DNA of 64,000 nucleotides, taken from Klebsiella planticola ATCC 33531. Its GTDB lineage: Bacteria > Pseudomonadota > Gammaproteobacteria > Enterobacterales > Enterobacteriaceae. The stretch is taken from positions 62,001 through 126,000 of the forward strand of contig NZ_JMPP01000067.1 in NCBI RefSeq assembly GCF_000735435.1, given 5' to 3'. Of this stretch, positions 50,024-59,423 are shown piece by piece. Within the stretch, counting starts at the first letter, position 1. Each line of letters opens with the position of its first letter. The translations under genes were made by a program, and so were the position numbers. Below the pieces are notes generated by a model, which saw nothing but the letters and a program-made list of their open reading frames with translations, was not told where the DNA came from and did not search any database.

Positions 50024-50884
50024 ATGAGTCAGGCACTAACCAATCTGCTGGCATTATTGAATCTGGAAAAAATTGAAGAAGGGTTATTCCGCGGGCAGAG
50101 TGAAGATCTGGGCTTACGTCAGGTTTTTGGCGGCCAGGTCGTCGGTCAGGCGCTGTACGCGGCGAAAGAAACCGTGCCTGCCGAGCGTCTGATCCATTCA
50201 TTCCACAGCTATTTCCTGCGCCCTGGCGATAGCCAGAAACCGATTATTTATGACGTCGAAGTACTGCGCGATGGCAACAGCTTCAGCGCCCGTCGGGTGG
50301 CGGCCATTCAAAACGGGAAACCCATTTTTTATATGACCGCCTCCTTCCAGGCGCCAGAGCCCGGCTATGAGCACCAGAAATCGATGCCGACCGCCCCTGC
50401 GCCGGATGCTCTGCCTTCCGAAACCGACATCGCGCGCAAGCTGGCGCACCTGCTGCCGCCGCAGGCCAGAGATAAGTTCCTCAGCGACAAACCGCTGGAA
50501 ATCCGCCCGGTTGAGTTTCACAACCCGCTGAAGGGCCACGTTGCAGAACCGACCCGTCAGGTGTGGATCCGCGCCAACGGCGCGGTGCCGGAGGATATTC
50601 GCATCCATCAGTACCTGCTGGGCTACGCTTCCGATTTCAATTTCCTGCCGGTAGCGCTCCAGCCACACGGCGTCGGGTTCCTGGAACCGGGGATGCAGGT
50701 GGCGACGATCGACCACTCGATGTGGTTCCATCGCCCGTTCAACATTAATGACTGGTTGCTGTACAGCGTTGAGAGCACTTCTGCCTCCAGCGCCCGGGGC
50801 TTCGTTCGCGGTGAGTTTTATACTCAGGATGGCACGCTTGTGGCGTCAACGGTGCAGGAAGGGGTCATGCGCAACCGTAACGCG
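50024..50884 (+). CDS. tesB: Acyl-CoA thioesterase II
   Basis: 286 residues, the E. coli length, from [20 protein letters not shown]. It is a double hot-dog thioesterase that cleaves medium and long acyl-CoAs. The conserved [25 protein letters not shown] and the C-terminal catalytic region [17 protein letters not shown] and [13 protein letters not shown] are present. ATG 50012 in frame is rejected as it lacks a ribosome-binding site and counterpart. Confidence 0.96.
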
Positions 50885-50936
50885 TAAGGAGTTATGCGCG
50901 ACGGGTAACATCTGATGTTGTCCCTCCTGACGAAAA

Positions 50937-50959
50937 AAAGCCTCCCGTCGGGAGGCTTT
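50937..50959. terminator. Bidirectional terminator between tesB and amtB
   Basis: Self-complementary AAAGCCTCCCG/CGGGAGGCTTT with an A-run on the left and T residues on the right. Confidence 0.85.
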
Positions 50960-50984
50960 GCTGCTACTGGAGTGACTCAATTTA

Positions 50985-52271
50985 TCAGGCGTTGTAGGCG
51001 TTCTCGCCGTGGCTGTTGACGTCCAGACCTTCGCGCTCCTGCTCTTCCGGAACACGCAGACCTACGGTCATATCCGCCACTTTATAACCGATGAAGGCCA
51101 CAATGCCGGACCAGACGATAGTGATGCCGATACTTTCCAGCTGCACCAGCAGCTGATGGCCCATGGTGACGCCTTCCGCGTAGCCAACGCCGCCCAGAGA
51201 GGTTGCGGCAAAGATACCGGTCAGGATACAGCCCACGATACCGCAGACACCGTGTACGCCGAACACATCGCACGGGTCATCAACACGCAACCAGCGTTTG
51301 AGAACCGTTACGCCCCACAGACCCGCCAGACCGGAGGCGATACCCACAATCAGTGAGCCGCCTACGCCGATGTAACCACATGCCGGAGTAACGCCAACCA
51401 GACCGGCAATCGCCCCGGAACAGGCACCTAACAGAGAAGGTTTACCGCGGGTCGCCCATTCGCCGAAGGTCCAGGCCAGAATAGCCGCGGCGGTCGCCAC
51501 AACGGTGTTGACGAAAGCCAGCGCGGCAATTTCGTTCGCCGCACTCGCGGAACCGGCGTTAAAGCCAAACCAGCCAACATACAGAATTGCCGTACCGGTG
51601 AAGACCATCGGCAGGTTATGCGGTTTGAACGCTTCTTTGCCAAAGCCAACGCGTTTGCCCATCATATAGGCGCCAACCAGACCGGCCACGGCGGCGTTGA
51701 TATGCACCACGGTACCGCCGGCAAAATCCAGCGCGCCGTGCGTCGCCAGCAGACCACCGCCCCATACCATGTGTGCAATCGGCACATAGGAGAGCGTCAT
51801 CCAGACGACGACGAAAATCAGCACCGCGGAGAACCGAATACGTTCAGCCAGCGCGCCCACGATCAGGCCAACGGTGATGCAGGCGAAGGAGCCCTGGAAA
51901 GCGACGTGGATGTACTGATAGAAGGTTCCCATCAGCGCTTTCAGCTCAATGTTTTTCAATAATACCCAGTCGAAGCTGCCGAAGAAGCTGCCGCCGGTAC
52001 CAAACGCCAGGGTGTAGCCATAAACCACCCACAGCACGCATACCAGCCCAAAGGTGACGATGACCTGGGTCAGCATAGAGAGCACGTTTTTACCGCGAAT
52101 CAGGCCACCATAGAACAGCGCAATGCCCGGAATGGTCATAAACAGCACCAGCGCGGTGCAAATCATCATAAAGGCGTTGTCGGCTTTATCTGCCACTGCC
52201 GGTGCGGCCATCGCCAGCCCCGGAAGCAGTGCCAGCGAACCCAGACCCGTTTTCATTGTTGCTATTTTCAT
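50985..52271 (-). CDS. amtB: Ammonium channel AmtB
   Basis: 428 residues, the E. coli length. Signal peptide to about residue 22 (GLAMA-APAVADK), then eleven membrane helices of the Amt/Rh fold. The pore histidine region FAGGTVVHINAAVAGLVGAYM and VFGVHGVCGIVGCI, and the GlnK-contacting C-terminal GLRVPEEQEREGLDVNSHGENAYNA, are conserved. ATG 52271 (MKIATMKTGL) matches E. coli. An ATG six codons upstream is also in frame. It is cotranscribed with glnK after 33 bases. Confidence 0.97.
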   Translation of the reverse strand: MKIATMKTGLGSLALLPGLAMAAPAVADKADNAFMMICTALVLFMTIPGIALFYGGLIRGKNVLSMLTQVIVTFGLVCVLWVVYGYTLAFGTGGSFFGSFDWVLLKNIELKALMGTFYQYIHVAFQGSFACITVGLIVGALAERIRFSAVLIFVVVWMTLSYVPIAHMVWGGGLLATHGALDFAGGTVVHINAAVAGLVGAYMMGKRVGFGKEAFKPHNLPMVFTGTAILYVGWFGFNAGSASAANEIAALAFVNTVVATAAAILAWTFGEWATRGKPSLLGACSGAIAGLVGVTPACGYIGVGGSLIVGIASGLAGLWGVTVLKRWLRVDDPCDVFGVHGVCGIVGCILTGIFAATSLGGVGYAEGVTMGHQLLVQLESIGITIVWSGIVAFIGYKVADMTVGLRVPEEQEREGLDVNSHGENAYNA

Positions 52272-52304
52272 TTTCTCGATCCCCATCACTGTGTGGTCTG
52301 GACG

Positions 52305-52643
52305 TTACAGTGCCGCTTCGTCGGCTTCGCCGGTGCGGATGCGAATAACGCGTTGCAACTCGGCGACAAAAATTTTGCCATCGCCAATTTTTCCGGTGTA
52401 GGCCGCTTTACTAATCACATCAACGACCTCATCAAGCTGATCGTCGGCAATCGCGACATCAATCTTCACCTTTGGCAGAAAATTGACGCTGTATTCGGCA
52501 CCACGGTACAGCTCGGCATGGCCTTTCTGACGGCCAAACCCTTTTACCTCAGTGACCGTCAGGCCCTGAATGCCGATGGAAGATAACGCTTCACGCACAT
52601 CTTCCAGTTTGAATGGTTTGATTACCACGGTAACCAGCTTCAT
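52305..52643 (-). CDS. glnK: PII nitrogen regulatory protein GlnK
   Basis: 112 residues. A trimer that blocks AmtB when nitrogen is plentiful and is uridylylated at Y51 (T-loop GHAELYRGAEYSVNF) when nitrogen is scarce. The ATP/2-oxoglutarate-binding segments KVKIDVAIADDQ and TGKIGDGKIFV are intact. ATG 52643 (MKLVTVVIKPFKLEDVREAL) matches E. coli. It is first in the glnK-amtB operon and controlled by the sigma-54 promoter at 52697-52712. Confidence 0.97.
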   Translation of the reverse strand: MKLVTVVIKPFKLEDVREALSSIGIQGLTVTEVKGFGRQKGHAELYRGAEYSVNFLPKVKIDVAIADDQLDEVVDVISKAAYTGKIGDGKIFVAELQRVIRIRTGEADEAAL

Positions 52644-52696
52644 AAGTCCCCTCCGCTCTGAATTCGTAATGGCAGCAGCTAACACACAGGGAATAA

Positions 52697-52712
52697 AGCA
52701 AGGGCTATGCCA
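52697..52712 (-). promoter_or_regulatory. Sigma-54 promoter of glnK-amtB
   Basis: On the minus strand TGGCATAGCCCTTGCT matches the sigma-54 pattern TGGCAC-N5-TTGCW with the GG and GC at -24 and -12 intact, about 54 bases before the glnK start. Confidence 0.87.
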
Positions 52713-52723
52713 GAAATGAAAAA

Positions 52724-52740
52724 GGGCCGCATAGCGGCCC
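52724..52740 (-). terminator. Terminator of mdlAB
   Basis: Stem GGGCCGC/GCGGCCC with a 3-base loop followed by TTTTTC on the minus strand. It lies just upstream of the glnK promoter, so it insulates that operon from mdlAB. Confidence 0.85.
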
Positions 52741-52806
52741 TTTTAACGAAGAAAACAGAAGAACGGTGGCAGAAGATAGCGGAAAAGCGCCGACCACCGC
52801 CCAAAA

Positions 52807-52823
52807 CGCACCATTTCAGTGCA
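52807..52823. promoter_or_regulatory. NtrC-binding enhancer site of glnK
   Basis: Minus-strand TGCACTGAAATGGTGCG matches the NtrC consensus TGCACY-N5-GGTGCA except for the last base. A weaker related sequence TGCATTTTTGCACCA follows at about 52832-52846. The site is about 100 bases upstream of the sigma-54 promoter, a normal enhancer distance. Confidence 0.75.
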
Positions 52824-52885
52824 TAAGGCGTTGCATTTTTGCACCATGCTAAACCGCGCCAGCACGACTGCTTGCTTATAGTGCA

Positions 52886-54664
52886 TCAGGCAATAAGCGA
52901 CTCTTCCTGCGCGCTGGCAGCCAGCTCTTCACCAGCCAGCTGCAGCTGATACATTTGCCAGTAGCGCCCTTTTGCTGCCAGCAACTGCTGATGATTGCCA
53001 CGCTCGACGGCCTGACCACGGTGGAGCACCAGGATGGTGTCGGCCTCAACAATCGTCGACAGACGATGCGCAATCACCACCAGCGTGGTGTGCTGACGAA
53101 CTTTGGCCAGCGCTTGCTGAATCGCCTGTTCGGTGCCGGAATCGATATTCGCCGTCGCTTCATCGAGAATCAAAATCTGCGGGGTATCCACCAGCACCCG
53201 CGCCAGCGCCAGCAGCTGCTTCTGTCCCACCGAGAGATTATTCCCCTGCTCGCCCAGCTGCGTATAAATCCCCTCGCTCATCCCGCGCGCCAGTTCTGCC
53301 AACTGCACCGACTCCAGCGCCTCCCAGACCTGCGCCTCGCTGATATCGCGACCGAGCGTGACGTTGGCATAAAAGGTATCCGCCAGCACCACCGGATCCT
53401 GCTGCACCATGGCGACGCCCTGGCGCAAGGCGCTGTGGCTCAGTGAAGCGAGCGGACGACCGTCGATACGAATTTCCCCTTTGCTCAGCGGGTAGTAGCC
53501 CATCATCAGGCTGGCCAGGGTGCTTTTACCGCTGCCGGTATGACCGACCAGCGCCACAAAACCACGGGACGGAATATCCAGGTTAATGTCCTGCAGCACC
53601 AGACGATCGCCGCGATAAGCAAAAGAGAGATTCTCAATCGACACCGTGCCGCTGCGCAGCGGCGCACTATCCTGCCCCCACGCCTGGCGCGGGCGATCCA
53701 TCAATTCGAAAACGCGCTCGCCGGCGACGACCGCCTGCTGAAGCATCGACTGCTGGGTCGTCAGCTCGATCAGCGGCTCATTCAGGCGCCCCAGGTAGCT
53801 GATAAAGGCGTACAGCACCCCGACTTCAATTGTGCCCGCCGAGCTAAATCCGAACAGCATCAGCAGCCCGCAGAGCACCAGGGTTGAGAACAGACTCAGC
53901 AGCGGGCGCAACAGGAAACCATCGAGGCGCAGCGTTTGCATCCGCGCCAGATAGTGCGCATAGCTGGCTTCGCGCATCCGCTCGCCGAAACGCGCCTGCT
54001 GGCGGAACTGCTGGATAACGCCCATGCCGTTGATGACTTCATTAAAGCCGTCGTTGATATCCGCCAGCCAGGCCCGCACCCGACGTACGATCGGCGTGCT
54101 GTAGCGCTGATAAATCATCATCACGATCAACACCGCCGGGAAAATCGTCAGCGCCACCAGCGCCATGCGCCAGTCAAGGCTGAACATCGCCACCAGCATA
54201 GCGCCAATCAGCGCCGCGCTACGCAGTACCGTCGCCACCACCGTGACGTACAGATCGCGGATCACTTCCGTATCGTTGGTGACGCGAGAGATGAGCTGTC
54301 CGACCGGCTGGGTATCAAATTCGCTCAGCGGCTGGCGCAGCGCGGCATCCATCACATCACTGCGCAGCTGCTGCACCACGCCAACGGCGGCGCGATTAAA
54401 CAGCAGCGACTGGTTATAGTGCAGAGTCGCTGCGAGGATCTGCAGGCCGAGATAGGCCGCGGCAAGACCGCAGACCAGCTTCAGCGGCACGGAGTTCTTC
54501 GCCACCATATTATCGATAAAGTAGCTGATCAGCAGCGGACCACTGACCTCGGCGGCCGCGGCAATCCACATCATCACCACCGCAATAATCAGCGGTTTAC
54601 GCCACGGGGAACCGTAGGCCAGCAGCCGTTTTAAAGTCGGCCAGAGCTCGGAAAAACTACGCAT
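52886..54664 (-). CDS. mdlB: ABC exporter half-transporter MdlB
   Basis: 592 residues; E. coli MdlB has 593. Six membrane helices (about 20-310) then an ATPase domain with [20 protein letters not shown] (Walker A), [17 protein letters not shown] (signature) and [16 protein letters not shown] (Walker B). It pairs with MdlA to form a heterodimeric exporter of unknown substrate. ATG 54664 ([11 protein letters not shown]) overlaps the mdlA end by 8 bases. Longer in-frame starts lie inside mdlA and are rejected. Confidence 0.95.
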   Translation of the reverse strand: MRSFSELWPTLKRLLAYGSPWRKPLIIAVVMMWIAAAAEVSGPLLISYFIDNMVAKNSVPLKLVCGLAAAYLGLQILAATLHYNQSLLFNRAAVGVVQQLRSDVMDAALRQPLSEFDTQPVGQLISRVTNDTEVIRDLYVTVVATVLRSAALIGAMLVAMFSLDWRMALVALTIFPAVLIVMMIYQRYSTPIVRRVRAWLADINDGFNEVINGMGVIQQFRQQARFGERMREASYAHYLARMQTLRLDGFLLRPLLSLFSTLVLCGLLMLFGFSSAGTIEVGVLYAFISYLGRLNEPLIELTTQQSMLQQAVVAGERVFELMDRPRQAWGQDSAPLRSGTVSIENLSFAYRGDRLVLQDINLDIPSRGFVALVGHTGSGKSTLASLMMGYYPLSKGEIRIDGRPLASLSHSALRQGVAMVQQDPVVLADTFYANVTLGRDISEAQVWEALESVQLAELARGMSEGIYTQLGEQGNNLSVGQKQLLALARVLVDTPQILILDEATANIDSGTEQAIQQALAKVRQHTTLVVIAHRLSTIVEADTILVLHRGQAVERGNHQQLLAAKGRYWQMYQLQLAGEELAASAQEESLIA

Positions 54665-56429
54665 CAGCGGCCTCCTCTTGATCCTGCGGCGCATCGTCCA
54701 GCGCCGCTTCCAGCTGTTGATAGCGATACATATCGCGATACCAGCCGGGCTGCGCCACCAGTCCATCGTGACGACCGCGCTGGACAATATGACCATGCTG
54801 CATCACCAGAATCTCGCTGGCCTCAGTCAGTGCCGACAGGCGATGGGCGCTGATAATAACCGTTCGCCCCTCTCCCCACTGCCGCAGATTATGCAATATC
54901 TGATGCTCGGTCCGACCATCCACCGCCGACAGCGCATCGTCAAGAATCAGAATCTCCGCTTCCAGCAACAGCGCGCGGGCGATGGAAATGCGCTGTTTTT
55001 GCCCGCCGGACAGCATCACGCCGCGTTCGCCGACTTCCGTTTCATATCCCTGCGGCAGGCGCAGAATATCGTCGTGTACGCTGGCCAGCCGCGCAACATG
55101 CTCAATTTGCTCCGGCGTCGCATCGGGCCTGCCGAGCGCGATGTTGTTGGCGACGGTGTCGGAAAACAGGAACGGCGTCTGGTTCACGACCGCCAGCCGG
55201 GCGCGCCAGCTATCGAGCTGCAGCCGCGTCAGCGGAATATCATGGAAGCGAATATCCCCTTGCGTGACGTCAAAGTGGCGCTGAATCAGCGCCAGAATCG
55301 TACTTTTCCCTGCGCCGGTTGGCCCGCAAATGCCCAGCATTTGCCCTGGCTGGAGCACGAAGTTGACCTTCTCCAGCGAGGCCTTATTCGCCTGCGGATA
55401 GATAAATTCGCGTACGGCGACGCTAAGCGCACCGCGCCCTTCCGGGGCCAGCTCATGACCATCGTTGACGGTCGGCGCCTCTTCAAGCATCGTGCGGATC
55501 CGACTGTAGGCCGCGCTGCCGCGTTCTACGATGTTAAACATCCATGCCAGCGCCAGCATCGGCCAAATCATCAAACCGAGATACATCACAAAGCTGGTCA
55601 GTTGGCCAAGGGTCATACTGCCCTGCAGCACCATCCAGCTCCCTCCGCCGATCGCCAGCAGGTTAGCCGTGCCAATCGCAATATAGATAGTCGGATCAAA
55701 GCGCGCATCAATGCGCGCCACACGCATGTTTTTCCTGCCGGTATCCGCCGCATCGGCAGCAAACTGCGCCGATTGCCGGTCCTCCAGGCCAAAGGCCTTA
55801 ATCATGCGAATGCTGGTCAGGCTCTCCTGAGTACGATCGTTCAGGCTGGAGAATGCCGCCTGCGCGACGCGGAAGCGTTCATGGAGCGCATCACCGTTAC
55901 GCTTGATAACCAGGGCCATCACCGGCATCGGCAACAGCGCCAGCAGAGTGAGCTGCCAGCTGATTTGCGTTGACATCACGATCAACACCGCACAGCCCAT
56001 TACCATAGAGTCCACCAGCGTCAGCACCCCTTCCCCCGCGGCAAAGACCACCCGATCAACATCGTTGGTGGCGCGCGCGATCAGGTCGCCGGTGCGGTGG
56101 CGCAGGTAAAAGGCCGGATGCTGACGGCTGAGCTGACGATAAAAGTCCTCCCGTAGCTCCACCGCCAGCTGATAAGAGGCGCCAAAAAGCAGCACGCGCC
56201 AGACGTAGCGCAGCAGATAGACCATCACCGCGATCAGGACTAACGCGCCGATCCACATCCACACCTTCTCCGCGGTGTAATGTTGTCTGGTGACGCCGTC
56301 AACCACGATTCCCACCACCTTTGGCGGAATCAGCTGTAAAACGGCGATAATGGCCAGCAGGGCAATCGCACCGAGATAACGGCGCCACTCCCGACGGAAG
56401 TACCAGCTAAGTTGAGCAAATAATCGCAA
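54657..56429 (-). CDS. mdlA: ABC exporter half-transporter MdlA, TTG start
   Basis: 590 residues from TTG 56429, reading [20 protein letters not shown] and matching the E. coli length exactly. AGGA lies nine bases upstream. An ATG at 56465 would add twelve residues without counterpart. The transmembrane domain precedes an ATPase domain with [35 protein letters not shown] and [16 protein letters not shown]. In Walker B the residue after DD is alanine, giving LDDALS, the non-canonical catalytic position seen in this half of the heterodimer also in E. coli. Confidence 0.93.
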   Translation of the reverse strand: MRLFAQLSWYFRREWRRYLGAIALLAIIAVLQLIPPKVVGIVVDGVTRQHYTAEKVWMWIGALVLIAVMVYLLRYVWRVLLFGASYQLAVELREDFYRQLSRQHPAFYLRHRTGDLIARATNDVDRVVFAAGEGVLTLVDSMVMGCAVLIVMSTQISWQLTLLALLPMPVMALVIKRNGDALHERFRVAQAAFSSLNDRTQESLTSIRMIKAFGLEDRQSAQFAADAADTGRKNMRVARIDARFDPTIYIAIGTANLLAIGGGSWMVLQGSMTLGQLTSFVMYLGLMIWPMLALAWMFNIVERGSAAYSRIRTMLEEAPTVNDGHELAPEGRGALSVAVREFIYPQANKASLEKVNFVLQPGQMLGICGPTGAGKSTILALIQRHFDVTQGDIRFHDIPLTRLQLDSWRARLAVVNQTPFLFSDTVANNIALGRPDATPEQIEHVARLASVHDDILRLPQGYETEVGERGVMLSGGQKQRISIARALLLEAEILILDDALSAVDGRTEHQILHNLRQWGEGRTVIISAHRLSALTEASEILVMQHGHIVQRGRHDGLVAQPGWYRDMYRYQQLEAALDDAPQDQEEAADA

Positions 56430-56471
56430 GCAGTTAAATCCTGAGTGTATAAATCGTCGCGGCAAACGCCG

Positions 56472-56930
56472 TTAATCAATAGGTAAGGCAGTGGTGTATT
56501 TTATCTGTTCCATCGCGAAACTCGAAGTGACATCAGACAGCCCGGGTACGCTGTTCACCAACCGTTTATAAAAATCATCGTAGCGTTTCATATCCGCCAC
56601 CTGCACTCGCAGCAGGTAATCATACTCTCCCGCCATACGCCAGAAGCCGAGGACTTCCGCCATCTGCGTGACTTCGCTGACGAAGCGGCAGTACCAGTCG
56701 CTGCTGTGATGCTGGGTCTTAATCAGCACAAATGCCGTCAGACCGAGCCCAAGCTTTTCGGCATCCAGCAGCGCCACGCGCCCGAGCAGGATCCCCTCAT
56801 CTTCCAGCCGCTTCAGCCGTTTCCAGCAGGGCGTGGTGGTCAGATTAACGGCATCAGCCAGCGCCTGCAAAGAGAGGGTGCAGTCAGTTTGCAGCAAAGA
56901 AAGCAGCTTACGGTCAATTTTATCTAACAC
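56472..56930 (-). CDS. decR: Lrp/AsnC-family regulator DecR (YbaO)
   Basis: 152 residues, the family length. HTH at about residues 18-45 ([30 protein letters not shown]), then the RAM ligand domain with [32 protein letters not shown]. DecR activates cysteine detoxification genes in response to cysteine. In Salmonella the neighbouring cysteine desulfhydrase gene depends on it. Here that gene is divergent, with a palindrome between them. mdlA follows in the same direction. Confidence 0.94.
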   Translation of the reverse strand: MLDKIDRKLLSLLQTDCTLSLQALADAVNLTTTPCWKRLKRLEDEGILLGRVALLDAEKLGLGLTAFVLIKTQHHSSDWYCRFVSEVTQMAEVLGFWRMAGEYDYLLRVQVADMKRYDDFYKRLVNSVPGLSDVTSSFAMEQIKYTTALPID

Positions 56931-56941
56931 AGGGCACCTCT

Positions 56942-56958
56942 GGAGAAAAATTTTCTCC
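56942..56958. promoter_or_regulatory. Candidate DecR operator between decR and cdsH
   Basis: Perfect palindrome GGAGAAAAATTTTCTCC (8-base arms around a central A), 11 bases from the decR start and about 88 from the cdsH start. Size and AT-rich centre suit an Lrp-family protein. The assignment is by position only. Confidence 0.55.
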
Positions 56959-57045
56959 CTTCATTGTAATTGAAAGGCTAAATAGCAACAATTTTTCCTC
57001 ACACTTCCGCTAAGCTGGGCACAAAATGACAAACAGGAAATGACG

Positions 57046-58098
57046 ATGAATAGCGCCTGGGTAAAACATGCAATCAGTGAAATCAACGCCGATTATCAGC
57101 GTTCCGCCGACACGCACCTTATTCGCCTGGCGCTGCCCGGGTTCCCGGGTATTCAGATCTACCTGAAGGATGAGAGCACCCATCCTACCGGCAGCCTGAA
57201 ACACCGCCTGGCGCGCTCGCTGTTCCTTTACGGCCTGTGTAACGGCTGGATTAAAGAAGGGACGACGATTATCGAAGCCTCTTCCGGCTCGACGGCGGTT
57301 TCTGAAGCCTACTTTGCGCGTCTGCTCGGTCTGCCGTTTATCGCCGTCATGCCTTCCTGTACGGCAAAACGTAAAATTGAGCAGATTGAGTTTTATGGCG
57401 GTCGCTGTCACTTCGTCGAGAGCGCGTGCGAAATCTATGCCGCCTCCGAGAGACTGGCTCGCGAACTGAACGGCCATTATATGGATCAGTTTACCTTCGC
57501 TGAACGAGCAACGGACTGGCGCGGCAATAACAATATTGCCGACAGCATCTTCCGGCAGATGACCCATGAACCGCATCCGCAGCCCTCATACATCGTGATG
57601 AGTGCAGGGACCGGCGGGACATCGGCCACGATTGGCCGCTATATCCGCTGTCAGGGCTATGATACTCAGCTGCTGGTCGTCGATCCGCAAAACTCGGTGT
57701 TCCTCGACTACTGGCAGAGCCGCGATGCCGGCCTGCGCAGCCCGGTAGGAAGCAAAATAGAAGGTATCGGTCGTCCGCGCGTCGAGCCATCATTTATTCC
57801 TGACGTCGTCGATGAGATGCTGCGGGTGCCGGACGTGGCCAGCGTCGCCACCGCCCTGTGGCTGGAAACGCTGCTTGGTCGCAAAGTCGGCGCCTCCACC
57901 GGCACCAATATGTGGGGCGTGCTTGAGCTTGCCGTGCGTATGCGCGCTGAGGGGCGTACCGGTTCTATCGTCACACTGCTGTGCGATAGCGGCGAACGCT
58001 ATCTGGAAAGCTATTACAACCCGCAGTGGGTCGCGAGTCAGATCGGCGATATCACTCCGTGGCAGGCAAAAATCGCGGCGATGGTGAATACACAATAA
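57046..58098 (+). CDS. cdsH: PLP-dependent cysteine desulfhydrase CdsH
   Basis: 350 residues, cysteine-synthase fold (fold-type II). The PLP lysine is K52 in [11 protein letters not shown]; the phosphate-binding glycine loop is [36 protein letters not shown] forms the substrate loop. It should break L-cysteine into pyruvate, ammonia and sulfide. Identity as CdsH rests on being divergent from decR, the layout described for Salmonella STM0458. AGGAA is well spaced from ATG 57046 but not from ATG 57040. It is absent from E. coli at this place. Confidence 0.87.
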   Translation: MNSAWVKHAISEINADYQRSADTHLIRLALPGFPGIQIYLKDESTHPTGSLKHRLARSLFLYGLCNGWIKEGTTIIEASSGSTAVSEAYFARLLGLPFIAVMPSCTAKRKIEQIEFYGGRCHFVESACEIYAASERLARELNGHYMDQFTFAERATDWRGNNNIADSIFRQMTHEPHPQPSYIVMSAGTGGTSATIGRYIRCQGYDTQLLVVDPQNSVFLDYWQSRDAGLRSPVGSKIEGIGRPRVEPSFIPDVVDEMLRVPDVASVATALWLETLLGRKVGASTGTNMWGVLELAVRMRAEGRTGSIVTLLCDSGERYLESYYNPQWVASQIGDITPWQAKIAAMVNTQ

Positions 58099-58100
58099 AA

Positions 58101-58127
58101 AAAGCCAGACACCGTGGTGCCTGGCTT
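58101..58127. terminator. Bidirectional terminator between cdsH and cof
   Basis: AAGCCAG.CACC pairs with GGTG.CTGGCTT around a short loop, preceded by an A-run that serves as a T-run for cof on the minus strand. Confidence 0.82.
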
Positions 58128-58142
58128 GCTGGAAGGGTCTGT

Positions 58143-58961
58143 TTATTCGGGGGAATAAGGAAGATCGGGATTATCCAGCCAATGAGTTAAAAAATGGGAG
58201 ACCGCTTCATGGCGGCAGTCTCCAATAACCGGCAAATGCGGCAGTTCCGCTTTGAGCTGCGGCATAGCGTTACCCATAATGACCCCGCGCCCGACGCTAC
58301 CGAGCATTTCGCGGTCGTTCATGGCGTCGCCAAACGCCATACAATCCTGCATCGACAGGCCCAGATGCTGGCTAAGTACCGCCAGCGCAGCGCCTTTATT
58401 ACAACCATTCGGCAGCACTTCCAGGCAGTCGAACGCTGAAAAACAAATATGCGCGCGATCCCCGAGTGCTTCAGCCAGCTGAACGTTGAGCCGCTGGAGA
58501 TCGTCGTGATCGCCGCAGAAGCAGACTTTGGTGACGTTATCCGTCGGCATCCGCCGGGGATCGGAAATCTGATAGCGAAAGCCGCTGAAAATATGCGCTT
58601 TCAGCAATTCGGGCATCTCCTGCCCGGTAAACCAGCCACCGTCATTAAAGACGTGCATGCTGGCCGCCGTGTCCCAGCGACGGTGGAGCACCGCTTCGGC
58701 GACGCCAGGATCGAGATCGCTGCGATGCAGCTCTTCTCCATCCAGCGCATGAATCCGCGTACCGTTGCCGGTAATTAAGTAGGCATCCAGCGAGAACTCA
58801 CCGATGACGTGGCGCATTTCCAGCGCATGGCGTCCCGTGGCAAAGGTCAGGGTGATGTCACGATCGCGCAGGCGCTTCAGCGCTGAGAGCGTTGACGTTC
58901 CCAGACGATGGTCCGGCAGCAGCAGCGTACCGTCCATATCAAAAGCAGCGAGTCTTGCCAT
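58143..58961 (-). CDS. cof: HAD-family phosphatase Cof (HMP-PP hydrolase)
   Basis: 272 residues, the E. coli length. HAD motif [11 protein letters not shown] at the N-terminus, motif II TFATGR, and motif [18 protein letters not shown] are intact; a type IIB cap lies in between. Cof hydrolyses 4-amino-2-methyl-5-hydroxymethylpyrimidine pyrophosphate and sugar phosphates including PLP. ATG 58961 gives [11 protein letters not shown]. The upstream in-frame ATG at 59186 lies inside the repeat region and is rejected. Confidence 0.95.
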   Translation of the reverse strand: MARLAAFDMDGTLLLPDHRLGTSTLSALKRLRDRDITLTFATGRHALEMRHVIGEFSLDAYLITGNGTRIHALDGEELHRSDLDPGVAEAVLHRRWDTAASMHVFNDGGWFTGQEMPELLKAHIFSGFRYQISDPRRMPTDNVTKVCFCGDHDDLQRLNVQLAEALGDRAHICFSAFDCLEVLPNGCNKGAALAVLSQHLGLSMQDCMAFGDAMNDREMLGSVGRGVIMGNAMPQLKAELPHLPVIGDCRHEAVSHFLTHWLDNPDLPYSPE

Positions 58962-59171
58962 GTGAGCTCCCAAAAGCACGGTGAGTTTTACTTGAGTTCC
59001 AGTATTGCCTGAGATATACGGAAGTAATAGTGAATAGATAAATTTTATTGTTCCGGGTTTATAAACCGCACTCGCGCAGGCCCCGAAGGGCCGCTCGGGT
59101 AACTGGGGTGAGCAAGCGCAAGCAGCACAGAGGCACAGAGGCACAGAGGCAGCCTTGTCAGGTGGGGTGAG
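58962..59171. other. cof-ybaE spacer with partial repeat copy and 8-bp tandem repeat
   Basis: 58962-59070 is the probable cof promoter region. 59100-59141 resembles the right half of the palindromic element (GGGGTGAGCAAGCGCA). CACAGAGG is repeated three times head to tail at 59126-59149. Confidence 0.6.
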
Positions 59172-59391
59172 TATACACAACATCATTCAGCCTGCATCAA
59201 GGCGGCAAGTGCGCGAATCCCCGGGAGCTTACTCCAGTAAGTAGCCGGGGCGAGCAAGCGCAACAGCACAGAGGCAGCCTTGTCAGGTGGGGTGAATATA
59301 CACAAAATCATTCAGCCTGCATCAAGGCGGCAAGTGCGCGAATCCCCGGGAGCTTACTCCAGTAAGTGACCGGGGTGAGCAAGCGTAGCCA
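59142..59391. repeat. Tandem 125-bp direct duplication
   Basis: 59142-59266 and 59267-59391 are two copies in direct order with an exact 125-base period and few differences. Shared landmarks are CACAGAGGCAGCCTTGTCAG, ATCATTCAGCCTGCATCAAG and CGGGAGCTTACTCCAGTAAG. The second copy runs on into the complete palindromic element. Confidence 0.88.
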
Positions 59392-59423
59392 ACGCAGAGG
59401 CAGGTTGAAGGATGAAGTGTATA
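59297..59423. repeat. Complete MITE-like palindromic element abutting ybaE
   Basis: 127 bases with imperfect 24-base terminal inverted repeats, 19 of 24 matching: left TATACAC...TTCAGCCTGC, right GCAGGTTGAA...GTGTATA. The centre CCCCGG..GCTTACTCCAGTAAG..CCGGGG is also palindromic. No coding capacity. Its last base is the A of the ybaE start codon, and its AAGGAT (59408-59413) is the only Shine-Dalgarno candidate for ybaE. Confidence 0.75.

Noticed and set aside
54678-55973. 431-codon frame antisense to mdlA
   Set aside because: Reverse-frame artefact opposite a conserved ABC exporter with all ATPase motifs.
59072-59423. CRISPR array or insertion sequence in the cof-ybaE gap
   Set aside because: There are only two long near-identical copies without regular short spacers, no cas genes and no transposase. 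A duplicated palindromic intergenic element explains it.
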